From: NCEH01 sp043195195
GTDB taxonomy: Bacteria; Pseudomonadota; Alphaproteobacteria; Rhizobiales; Xanthobacteraceae
Assembly: GCF_043195195.1 (NCBI RefSeq)
Contig: NZ_JBAFWT010000011.1
Location: forward strand, 62,001-126,000
Length of the DNA: 64,000 nucleotides
Direction of reading: 5' to 3'
In this document: piece after piece, positions 56,710 through 64,000 of the stretch
Numbering within the stretch: position 1 is the first letter of the stretch
Layout of the letters: each line of letters begins with the position of its first letter
Made by a program: the position numbers and the translations under genes
Notes under the pieces: generated by a model
What the model was told of the DNA's origin: nothing
The model's input: the letters and a program-made list of their open reading frames with translations, nothing else
Database searches by the model: none

Positions 56710-59226
56710 GTGGACAAGCTGAGCCCAGCCGAGGGCGCCATGTCCGACCCGTTCCAAGCCGCCGCGGTGGAAACCGTGCTCGACGGCTACCAGACCCTGC
56801 CCGGCGTGCGCGACGAGATGATGGGCGCCGACGGTCGCCCCCGCGCCCATTGGGTGCCGTTTCTTGCTGCCCTAGCGGAACTCGGACCGCAGGAGGTGCG
56901 CCGGCGTTTCGGCGCCGCCGATCGCTACCTGCGCGACAGCGGCGTGTTCTACCGGGTCTATGACGACAAGGGTGGGGGTGAGCGGCCGTGGGCGCTCAGC
57001 CATATCCCCCTGCTGCTGGACAAGGCCGATTGGGACGGTCTCGCCGCGGGCCTGGTGGAGCGTGCGGAATTGCTCGAGGCGCTGCTGGCCGATCTCTACG
57101 GGCCTGCACGGCTGGTGGAGCGCGGTGCTCTGCCCGCCGCCGCTGTGGCCGGCAGCCCCGAATTTCTGCGCCCGATGGTCGGCACCACCCCGCGCGGCGG
57201 CCGGTTCCTGCGATTCTATGCTGCCGACGTGGGGCGCGGTCCGGACGGGCGCTGGTGGGTGCTTTCCGATCGTACGCAGGCGCCCTCCGGCGTCGGCTAT
57301 GCCCTGGAGAACCGGCTCGCCATGTCGCGCGCCTTGCCGGATGTATCCCGCTCCATGCGCATGGACCGGCTGGCCGGCTTCTTCCAGGGGTTCCGCACCT
57401 CGCTGCTGAAGCTCGACCGCACAGGCGAGGGGCGGGTCGGCCTGATGACGCCGGGCGCGCTGAACGAAACCTATTTCGAGCATGCGCTGCTCGCCCGCTA
57501 CATGGGCTTCTCCCTGGTGGAGGGCGAGGATCTCACCGTGCGCGGGGATGCGCTCTACGTGCGCACGGTCGCGGGGCTGAAGCGGGTCGACGTGGTGCTG
57601 CGCCGCCTTGATGCCGACTTCGCCGATCCGCTGGAATTGAACGCGCGCTCGCGCCTCGGCGTGCCGGGGCTTGCCCATGTGGCGCGCATCGGCGGCGTCG
57701 CCCTGGCCAATGCTCTGGGCTCGGGCCTGGTGGAAGCGCCAGCCCTGATGGGCTTCTTGCCGCGCCTCGCAATTAAGCTGCTCGGCCGACCGCTCGCCTT
57801 GCCGCATGTCGGCACCTGGTGGTGCGGGCAGGCCGCGGAACGCGCGCAGGTGATGGAGAATCTCGACGAACTGGTGGTGGCGTCGGCCTTTGGCACGCCG
57901 GTTCCCGGCATGGGCCGGCGCGGCTCGATGCTGGGCGCCGATTTCACCCCCCAGGAGCGGCGGCAGCTTTCCGCGGTGATGGCGCGCCGGGGCGCGGATC
58001 TGGTCGGCCAGGATGTGGCGCGCATCTCGACCATGCCGGTGTGGACCGGCGATAGGCTCACCCCGCGGCCCTTCACGCTGCGGGTGTTCCTGGCCGCGAC
58101 CGACGATGGCTGGACCGTGATGCCCGGCGGTTTCTGCCGCATCTCGGAGCGGCTGGACGCACGCGCGTTTTCGATCCAGCGCGGTGACCGCTCGGCCGAC
58201 GTCTGGGTGCTGGCGGATCGCGAGGTGCCGGCCACCAGCCTCCTGCCGAGCCCCGACAATGTGCGTGTGCGCCGATCCTCCGGCACGCTGCCGAGCCGCT
58301 CGGCCGACAATCTGTTCTGGCTTGGCCGCTATGTGGAGCGCGCCGAGGCGACTTTGCGCCTGGTGCGCGCGCTGGTGGGGCGGCTTGCGGAAACCGAGCC
58401 CGCCAACAGCCCGCTGGTGATGCGGCTGATCAAGCTGCTGTCGTTCTGGGGCGCCATGCCGCGCGACTTTTCGGGGGCATCGCCGGGCCGCTATGCCATC
58501 GCAGCGCTGACCCGGAGCGATCTTCCCGGCGGCCTCCCGCGAGTGGTGAAATCAGCCCGCGCCACGGCGTCCGTGATCCGGGACCGTTTCTCGCCCGATG
58601 CCTGGCGTGCCCTGGTGGATTTGGAGGCGTGCCTGGAGGCGCCGGTGCCCACGGCCCCTTCGGAGGCCGATGCCCATGAACGTGCGGATGCGGCCCTGCG
58701 CATCATCGCCGCCTTCTCGGGCCTCGCCAGCGAGAACATGAACCGCCTCACCGGCTGGCGCTTTCTCGAACTCGGCCGACGCATCGAACGGGGCATGGCG
58801 CTGCTGCGCTTCGCCCGCACCTTCGCCGAGCAAGGCGCCCCGCGTGGCGCGCTCGACGTGCTGCTGCAACTCGCCGACAGCCAGATCACCTATCGCAGCC
58901 GCTATGTGGTGATCGAGGCGCGGGGGCCGGTGCTGGACCTGGTGCTGCTGGACCCGGACAATCCGCGCTCGCTGGCGTTCCAGGTGGAGCGCATCGCCGC
59001 GCATCTGCGGGTCCTGCCGGGGCGCGATTCGGACGAGCCGCCGCCGCGCTCGGAGCGCATCGTCGCGCGCATGCGGGCCGATCTCACCGCCGCCACGGCG
59101 GAATCCTTCGACATCGAGGATTTCGACGCGCTGGAACAGGATCTGGCGCAGCTCTCGGACGAGATCGCCGCGCATTATTTCATCCAAGGAATGGCCGCCG
59201 ACGTCCCCTGGCCCGGGCAGGGATAG
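56710..59226 (+). CDS. Circularly permuted ATP-grasp (type 2) fused to alpha-E domain
   Basis: 838-residue fusion. Residues about 1-480 are the circularly permuted ATP-grasp domain ('DRYLRDSGVFYRVYDDKGGGERPWALSHIPLLLDKADW', 'GLMTPGALNETYFEHALLARYMGF', 'PHVGTWWCGQ', 'RPFTLRVFLAATDDGWTVMPGGFCRIS'), predicted to join a carboxyl and an amine. Residues about 520-830 are the helical alpha-E domain ('SRSADNLFWLGRYVERAEATLRLVRAL'). In many genomes these are two genes; here they are fused. GTG at 56710 is used because GGAGGA lies nine bases upstream; ATG at 56740 and GTG at 56686 are alternatives. Followed by the second transglutaminase after 5 bases. Confidence 0.9.
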   Translation: MDKLSPAEGAMSDPFQAAAVETVLDGYQTLPGVRDEMMGADGRPRAHWVPFLAALAELGPQEVRRRFGAADRYLRDSGVFYRVYDDKGGGERPWALSHIPLLLDKADWDGLAAGLVERAELLEALLADLYGPARLVERGALPAAAVAGSPEFLRPMVGTTPRGGRFLRFYAADVGRGPDGRWWVLSDRTQAPSGVGYALENRLAMSRALPDVSRSMRMDRLAGFFQGFRTSLLKLDRTGEGRVGLMTPGALNETYFEHALLARYMGFSLVEGEDLTVRGDALYVRTVAGLKRVDVVLRRLDADFADPLELNARSRLGVPGLAHVARIGGVALANALGSGLVEAPALMGFLPRLAIKLLGRPLALPHVGTWWCGQAAERAQVMENLDELVVASAFGTPVPGMGRRGSMLGADFTPQERRQLSAVMARRGADLVGQDVARISTMPVWTGDRLTPRPFTLRVFLAATDDGWTVMPGGFCRISERLDARAFSIQRGDRSADVWVLADREVPATSLLPSPDNVRVRRSSGTLPSRSADNLFWLGRYVERAEATLRLVRALVGRLAETEPANSPLVMRLIKLLSFWGAMPRDFSGASPGRYAIAALTRSDLPGGLPRVVKSARATASVIRDRFSPDAWRALVDLEACLEAPVPTAPSEADAHERADAALRIIAAFSGLASENMNRLTGWRFLELGRRIERGMALLRFARTFAEQGAPRGALDVLLQLADSQITYRSRYVVIEARGPVLDLVLLDPDNPRSLAFQVERIAAHLRVLPGRDSDEPPPRSERIVARMRADLTAATAESFDIEDFDALEQDLAQLSDEIAAHYFIQGMAADVPWPGQG

Positions 59227-59231
59227 CCGTC

Positions 59232-60140
59232 ATGCTCTACGACATCCGCCAGACCACGACCTATCTCTACGGGGCGCCGGTGCGGGCCGCGCGGCAGGTG
59301 CTGCACATGACACCGGTGGACCGACCGCACCATCAGCGCGTGCTCTCCCATAGCCTCGCCACCGATCCGATCCCGAGCGAGATGGAGCAGGGATTCGACT
59401 TCTTCGGCAATGCGATCGCTTGGCTGACCCTCGACACGCCTCACGAGCGGCTGGAGATTTCCACCCACAGCCGGGTCGAGGTGAAGGTGTCACCCCTGCC
59501 GGAGCCGCAGGCGACGCCGATGGTGGACGTGATTCGCGAGGCTGTGCTCGCCAGCGCCGATCTCGGACCGAGTTCGCCGGTGCACGGCCTCTATCCCAGC
59601 CGCAGTGTTCCGCTCGATCCCGCGATCACCGATTGGACGGCGGAAAGCTGCGCCCCCAACCGCCCAATCCTCGCCGCCGCCTGGGAGGTGATGGAGCGCA
59701 TCCACACCGAATTCGCCTATGAGCCGGGCGCGACCGACGTGACGACGCTGCCGCACGAATCCTTCCGCGCGAAGCGCGGAGTGTGCCAGGACTTCGCCCA
59801 TGTGATGATCGCCGGGCTGCGCGGGCTCGGCCTGTCGGCGCGCTATGTCTCGGGCTATCTGCGCACGGTGCCGGCGCCGGGGCAGGAGCGGCTCGCTGGC
59901 TCGGACGCGACCCATGCCTGGGCGGAGGTATGGTGCGGGGAGGAGATCGGCTGGATCGGCCTCGACCCAACCAATTCGATCGCCGCCGGCAACGATCACA
60001 TCATTCTCGCCATCGGCCGCGACTATTCCGACGTGGCGCCCGTGGACGGCGTCATCGTCGCCTCGGGCGACCATATCCTGGCGGTGGGCGTCGATGTGGT
60101 GCCGGTCGAGAAGCCCTATGCGGTGGCGCCGGCGTCATAG
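59232..60140 (+). CDS. Transglutaminase family protein
   Basis: 302-residue bacterial transglutaminase-like protease or amidase. Triad: Cys in RGVCQDFAHVMIAGLRGLG (about 184), His in ATHAWAEVW (about 225) and Asp in IGLDPTNS (about 242). N-terminal 'YDIRQTTTYLYGAPV' is the usual beta-rich Bact_transglu_N region. Third gene of the set; the preceding stop is 5 bases away. Such proteins are predicted to hydrolyse the peptide bonds formed by the ATP-grasp partner. No signal peptide is evident, so a cytoplasmic site is expected. Confidence 0.92.
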   Translation: MLYDIRQTTTYLYGAPVRAARQVLHMTPVDRPHHQRVLSHSLATDPIPSEMEQGFDFFGNAIAWLTLDTPHERLEISTHSRVEVKVSPLPEPQATPMVDVIREAVLASADLGPSSPVHGLYPSRSVPLDPAITDWTAESCAPNRPILAAAWEVMERIHTEFAYEPGATDVTTLPHESFRAKRGVCQDFAHVMIAGLRGLGLSARYVSGYLRTVPAPGQERLAGSDATHAWAEVWCGEEIGWIGLDPTNSIAAGNDHIILAIGRDYSDVAPVDGVIVASGDHILAVGVDVVPVEKPYAVAPAS

Positions 60141-60161
60141 GGCAGGCGCCACCGCGCGGGT

Positions 60162-61484
60162 TCAGGTCGGGCCCATCACCAGGTCCGGTAGCCAGGTGGC
60201 GATCTGCGGGAACAGGCAGAGGATGAAAATCCCCAGCATCATGGCGATCACATAGGGGAAAGCTCCCCACAGCACCTCGCTGGTGCGAACCTGCGGCGCG
60301 ATCGCGTTCACCACGAACAGATTGAGGCCGACCGGAGGGGTGATGAGGCCGATCTCCATGTTGATGGTGAGGATGACCGCGAACCAATAGGGATCGAAGC
60401 CCGAGCTGACGACGATGGGATACAGCAGCGGCGCCGACATCACGATGATCGCCACCGGCGGCAGGAACATGCCCGAGATCAGAAGAAATACGTTTATCAG
60501 GCCCATCAGCACCCAGCGGTTCACCTCCAGCGACGCGATCGCGCTGGCGACGCTCTGGGTGATGAACAGGGATGACAGGGCAAAGGCGAACAACTCGGCC
60601 GAGGCCATAATCATCATGATCATGACGCTTTCCCGCATGGTCGAGCTGAAGATTTCGACGATCGGCTTTGGGCGGAACAACCGGTACATGATGATGACCA
60701 CGCCCAGCGTCAGGAACGCGCCCGCGCCGGCCGCTTCCGAGGGCGTGGCGACGCCGCCGTAAAGCACATAGAGCGTGCCGCCGATGATCAGCAGGAACGG
60801 CGTGACCCGGGGCAGGGCGGCGATCTTGTCCTTCATCGTGAAGGTCGTGCCCTGTTCGTCGAAGCGAAAGCCCTTGCGCTTGCAGTCAAACAGGGCCCAA
60901 GCCATGAACATCGCGGTCAGCATCAGCCCGGGCAGGACGCCCGCCAGAAACAGGCGGCCGATGGAGGTCTCGGTGGCGATACCGTAGACGATCATGGTCA
61001 CCGAGGGCGGGATCAGGATGCCGAGCGTCCCCCCGGCGCAGATCGAGCCGGTTGCGACCGAGGACGGGTAGCCCCGCTTGAGCATCTCGGGAATGCCCAT
61101 CTTGCCGATGGCGGCGCAGGTGGCCGGGCTCGATCCGGTCATTCCGGCGAAGATCGCGCAGGCACCGATGTTGGACAGCACCAGCCCGCCCGGCACGCGG
61201 TTCAGCCAGCGGTCCAATGCTTCGTAGAGGTCCTTGCCCGCCGGCGTCGCCGCCACCGCCGCGCCCATGAGAACGAACATGGGGATCGAGACATAGGCAA
61301 GGTTGGCGATGCCTGCGAACATGGTCTCCGCCAGCACCTCGAACACGCCAAAGCCATTCGCGATCAGCAGGCCGCCGATGGCAGACAGTCCCAGCGCGAA
61401 CGCGATCGGCATGCCGGTTGCGAGCAGCACGACGAGGGTCGCGACCACCGTCAGTCCGGCCATGGAGGGAGAAAGCTGGATCAT
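60162..61484 (-). CDS. TRAP transporter large permease (DctM type)
   Basis: 440-residue large membrane subunit of a tripartite ATP-independent periplasmic transporter, with about 12-13 membrane segments. Seen: 'GMPIAFALGLSAIGGLLIANGFG', 'FAGMTGSSPATCAAIGKMGIPEMLKRGY', 'GTLGILIPPSVTMIVYGIATETSIGRLFLAG' and 'LITPPVGLNLFVVNAIA', all DctM hallmarks. Its ATG overlaps the DctQ stop. Works with DctQ and DctP to import an organic acid with sodium; malonate is suggested by the malonyl-CoA synthetase upstream. Confidence 0.95.
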   Translation of the reverse strand: MIQLSPSMAGLTVVATLVVLLATGMPIAFALGLSAIGGLLIANGFGVFEVLAETMFAGIANLAYVSIPMFVLMGAAVAATPAGKDLYEALDRWLNRVPGGLVLSNIGACAIFAGMTGSSPATCAAIGKMGIPEMLKRGYPSSVATGSICAGGTLGILIPPSVTMIVYGIATETSIGRLFLAGVLPGLMLTAMFMAWALFDCKRKGFRFDEQGTTFTMKDKIAALPRVTPFLLIIGGTLYVLYGGVATPSEAAGAGAFLTLGVVIIMYRLFRPKPIVEIFSSTMRESVMIMMIMASAELFAFALSSLFITQSVASAIASLEVNRWVLMGLINVFLLISGMFLPPVAIIVMSAPLLYPIVVSSGFDPYWFAVILTINMEIGLITPPVGLNLFVVNAIAPQVRTSEVLWGAFPYVIAMMLGIFILCLFPQIATWLPDLVMGPT

Positions 61485-61981
61485 GCGGCATCTCCATAGG
61501 TTCCGCCGATCCGGCGCAGAATTTCAGCGACATATTGCAGGCTGAGGAGAACGAAGCCGATGGGCAGTGGCAGCAGCGGCACCCACAGCACGATGGCGGC
61601 GACCGTGGAGGTGCGCCATTCGTTCACATAGGCTTCGTGGAAGAAGATCAGGCTCGCAATGCTCATGGCGATGCAGAACAGCAGGCCGAAGGCCGCGCCC
61701 GCGAGGCCGAGCGCGTGCCGCACCGGCGGCGGCGTCATGATCTCAATCACGTCCACCCCCACGTGCCCGCGGGTCTGCAGTACATAGGGCGCGCCCAGGA
61801 ACACGGCGGCCGTGGCGGCGAAGATAACGAAATCCGTCTGCCAGATGGTCGGTGAGCGAAACACATAGCGCAGGAAGATCATCTCGCACGTCACCAGCAT
61901 GGCGGCGAAGAGGAGCAGCGCAGCAATGACGGCGGCAATGCGGGAGAGGGTATCCACCGCGGCGAGAAAAGGTCGGATCAT
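61481..61981 (-). CDS. TRAP transporter small permease (DctQ type)
   Basis: 166-residue small membrane subunit with four hydrophobic segments. Seen: 'CEMIFLRYVFRSPTIWQTDFVIFAATAAVFLGAPYVLQTRGHVGVDVIE' and the final 'SLQYVAEILRRIGG', typical of DctQ. It overlaps DctM by 4 bases and is separated from dctP by a 112-base gap with a very strong hairpin. Confidence 0.92.
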   Translation of the reverse strand: MIRPFLAAVDTLSRIAAVIAALLLFAAMLVTCEMIFLRYVFRSPTIWQTDFVIFAATAAVFLGAPYVLQTRGHVGVDVIEIMTPPPVRHALGLAGAAFGLLFCIAMSIASLIFFHEAYVNEWRTSTVAAIVLWVPLLPLPIGFVLLSLQYVAEILRRIGGTYGDAA

Positions 61982-62051
61982 GTTTTTCGGCCGGTTGGTG
62001 CGAGAGACGGCGACCCGGCGGCCCCCGCGAAGGGGCCGGCCGTGCGGTTCT

Positions 62052-62087
62052 CCCGCCCCCCGGCCCGCGCACGGGCCGGGGGGCGGG
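62052..62087 (-). terminator. Intercistronic hairpin between dctP and dctQ
   Basis: A perfect 15-bp stem (CCCGCCCCCCGGCCC pairing with GGGCCGGGGGGCGGG) and a 6-base loop, seven bases after the dctP stop in the direction of transcription. No T-run on the transcribed strand. It probably stabilises the dctP transcript or attenuates read-through so that more binding protein than permease is made. Confidence 0.8.
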
Positions 62088-62093
62088 CAGACG

Positions 62094-63116
62094 TCATTGA
62101 ACGGCGAGCGCCTTCTTGATCAGCTCGTCGCCGCCCTTCACCTTCTCGGAATAGTTTTTGTAGGAACTTTCCTGAGCCACCTTCAACCAGGCGTCGTAAT
62201 CGGCGGCGGACATCTCGATCACTTCGACGCCGGCCTTCTTATAGGTGTCGATCAGCTTCTGATCGCCCTTTTTCACTTCCGTGGAAAACCAAACCTGAGC
62301 CTTCTTGCCAGCGTCCAGTATAGCCTTCTGCTGCGCCGGGTTGAGGCGGTTGAACACCTGCTTCGACATGAGCACCGGTTCGTACATGAACCACAGGGCG
62401 TTCGCCCCTGGCGCCGTGAGGCACTTCACTTGTTCATAGAGGCGGTAGGAGACGAAACTCTCCGACGAGGTGTTGGTGGCATCCAGCACGCCGGTCTGCA
62501 TGCCCGAATAGATTTCAGAGGAAGGCATGGAGGCGATGGACGCGCCGGCCTTCGCCAGCATCTGCTCGAATGCCGGGCCGGCGGCGCGCGTCACCTGACC
62601 CTTTATGCTGTCGGGGTTGGTGATGCACTGCTTCTTGGATGCGAATGCGCCGGAAAGCCAGGCGTCGGAAATAACGATCGCACCGTGTTCCTCGACGATC
62701 TTCTTGATATCCGCCATGAAGGGGGAGTTGTTCAGGCGCTCGGCGCGATCAAAGTTCCGCACCAGGCCGGGCATCAGCGTTACTGAGAATTGCGGCACAC
62801 GTCCGGACGCATAGTCGAGCGGAAATGAAGACAAATCGAGCTGGCCCTTGGTCAGCGCGCCCCATTGCTCGTTGGGCTTATAGAGAGATGAGCCGGGAAA
62901 GACCTGGATCTTCAGCCCGACATTGGCGGCTTCCACATCGCGGGCGATCATCTGTACCATTTCGTCGCGCGGATCTCCCTTGCCACCGGGAAACTGGTGC
63001 GAGGCGCGTAGGGTGATGTCTTGCGCGGCCACGGGCGCGGCGCACAAAAGCGCGGCGGCGAAGGCCAGCGCACCGCGCTGGCAGGCCCGCGAACGCGGGG
63101 AAGCGATCTTGGTCAT
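62094..63116 (-). CDS. TRAP transporter substrate-binding protein (DctP type)
   Basis: 340-residue periplasmic receptor. Signal peptide 'RACQRGALAFAAALLCAAPVAAQ', then 'ITLRASHQFPGGKGDPRDEMVQMIARDVEAAN', and 'RAAGPAFEQMLAKAGASIASMPSSEIYSGMQTGVLDATN', which includes the conserved substrate-carboxylate Arg region of DctP. ATG at 63116 with AGGAGG five bases upstream. Gene order is matB-like > dctP > dctQ > dctM on one strand, so it probably binds malonate or a similar dicarboxylate. Confidence 0.93.
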   Translation of the reverse strand: MTKIASPRSRACQRGALAFAAALLCAAPVAAQDITLRASHQFPGGKGDPRDEMVQMIARDVEAANVGLKIQVFPGSSLYKPNEQWGALTKGQLDLSSFPLDYASGRVPQFSVTLMPGLVRNFDRAERLNNSPFMADIKKIVEEHGAIVISDAWLSGAFASKKQCITNPDSIKGQVTRAAGPAFEQMLAKAGASIASMPSSEIYSGMQTGVLDATNTSSESFVSYRLYEQVKCLTAPGANALWFMYEPVLMSKQVFNRLNPAQQKAILDAGKKAQVWFSTEVKKGDQKLIDTYKKAGVEVIEMSAADYDAWLKVAQESSYKNYSEKVKGGDELIKKALAVQ

Positions 63117-63237
63117 GGTGTCCTCCTATATGGCCGCGGTCAGCGGTCCGATTGGCGTTTCCTCGAACCCGTCCCGGTTGCTCCGGGATCGGCGGTTCAT
63201 TCACTGCGACGCCCTGGCAAGGCCGGGCGGCGCGTCC

Positions 63238-64000
63238 TCAAGCCACCGAGCTGAGATAAATGTCCTTGAAGGTCTCTCTCAACACGTTCTTCTGCACTTT
63301 TCCCATGGTATTCCGTGGAAGTTCTTCGACGAAGATCACCCGCTTGGGCAGCTTGAACTTGGCGAGCCGGTCTTCCAGCGCGGCATGCACGTCGGCCTCG
63401 CTCAGATCGGCCCCGGCGCTGCGCACGACCACCGCCGTGACCCCCTCGCCGAAATCCTTGTGGGGCACGCCGATGACCGCGCTTTCCACCACGCCGGGCA
63501 ACAGGTCGATCTCGCCTTCCACTTCCTTCGGATAGACGTTGAACCCGCCGGTGATGACGAGGTCCTTGCCGCGCCCGACGATGTGGATATAGCCGCGCGG
63601 ATCGATCTTGCCGAGGTCGCCGGTGATGAAGAAGCCGTCGTGGAACTCGCTGGCGGTCTTCTCCGGCAGCTTCCAATAGCCTCTGAACACGTTCGGCCCC
63701 TTCACCTCGATGGCGCCGATCTCGTCCGCCGCCAGCACCTTGCCGGTTTCGGGATCGGTGATGCGGATCTCGACGCCGGGCAGGGGGAAGCCGACCGTTC
63801 CGGCGCGCCGCTCGCCGTCATAGGGGTTGGAGGTGTTCATGCCGGTCTCGGTCATGCCGTAGCGCTCCAGGATCGCCTGGCCCGTGCGCTCCTCGAAGGC
63901 GCGATGGGTCTCGGCGAGCAGGGGGGCGGAGCCAGAGATGAACAGCCGCATGTGGGCGGTGGCCGCGCGGGTCAGGCCCTCCTGGTCCAGCAGGCGGGTA
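63238..64000 (-). CDS. matB: Malonyl-CoA synthetase (MatB), 5' partial
   Basis: C-terminal part of an acyl-CoA ligase of the ANL superfamily, cut by the right window edge; the frame is open to base 64000. Seen: 'RLFISGSAPLL' and 'AILERYGMTETGMNTSNPYDGERRAGTVGFPLPGVEIR', the MatB-specific reading of the A5 motif, then 'GFFITGDLGKIDPRGYIHIVGRGKDLVITGGFNVYPKEVEGEID' and the catalytic Lys in RNTMGKVQKN. It makes malonyl-CoA from malonate, ATP and CoA. The TRAP transporter follows 121 bases downstream on the same strand, fitting a malonate uptake and activation operon. A malonyl-CoA decarboxylase (matA) may lie beyond the edge. Confidence 0.9.
   Translation of the reverse strand, partial: TRLLDQEGLTRAATAHMRLFISGSAPLLAETHRAFEERTGQAILERYGMTETGMNTSNPYDGERRAGTVGFPLPGVEIRITDPETGKVLAADEIGAIEVKGPNVFRGYWKLPEKTASEFHDGFFITGDLGKIDPRGYIHIVGRGKDLVITGGFNVYPKEVEGEIDLLPGVVESAVIGVPHKDFGEGVTAVVVRSAGADLSEADVHAALEDRLAKFKLPKRVIFVEELPRNTMGKVQKNVLRETFKDIYLSSVA

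Overview
The window is 64 kb of GC-rich chromosome from an alphaproteobacterium, most likely of the order Hyphomicrobiales and possibly of the Xanthobacteraceae type. That placement is an inference. It rests on an NdvA/ChvA-like cyclic glucan exporter, a CrtW/CrtZ/CrtE carotenoid set with a type 2 isopentenyl diphosphate isomerase, an unusual number of ATGA/GTGA gene overlaps, and a replication block (dnaN, recF, gyrB) of alphaproteobacterial type. No rRNA, tRNA, CRISPR array, transposase or phage gene was recognised.

Layout. (a) 1-6.6 kb: ordinary chromosomal genes: an HI0933-type flavoprotein cut by the left edge, DUF924, a CobW-type GTPase, a D-Ala-D-Ala carboxypeptidase and the glucan exporter, followed by a near-perfect parS centromere site (6840-6855). 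(b) 6.9-27.4 kb: a large accessory catabolic locus. Three transcription blocks are visible. A leftward block runs aminotransferase > HyuA > HyuB. A second leftward block runs AA_synth protein > enamidase-like amidohydrolase > CoA-transferase alpha and beta > enoyl-CoA hydratase > MaoC hydratase > Asp/Glu racemase-superfamily protein. A rightward block runs Liv-type ABC importer (five genes) > GntR/FCD regulator > a PurA paralogue > a type II dehydroquinase-like protein lacking a catalytic histidine. MocR and GFA genes lie between. The parts fit import and ring opening of a cyclic amide or N-heterocycle, then CoA activation and beta-oxidation-like steps. The substrate is unknown, and the roles of the PurA and dehydroquinase relatives are not explained by any pathway I can name. 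(c) 27.5-33.5 kb: gyrB, an L,D-transpeptidase, recF and dnaN on the minus strand, without dnaA next to dnaN. (d) 33.7-39.5 kb: crtW, crtZ, an ABC-2 exporter translationally coupled to crtE, and divergent fni. (e) 39.6-48 kb: SDR and cupin genes around a perfect LacI-type palindrome, DUF167, YggT, accA, a second L,D-transpeptidase, a second parS-like site, and secA with a clear terminator. (f) 48.3-53 kb: an RND efflux adaptor and pump. (g) 53-60 kb: transglutaminase/DUF2126, circularly permuted ATP-grasp fused to alpha-E, and a second transglutaminase, which is a predicted but poorly characterised peptide-forming and peptide-cleaving system. (h) 60-64 kb: a TRAP transporter with malonyl-CoA synthetase, probably a malonate uptake and activation operon cut by the right edge.

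Starts were chosen from Shine-Dalgarno spacing, family N-termini and overlaps. Several differ from the longest open frame, and each entry says so. All family assignments come from reading motifs by eye. No search was run.
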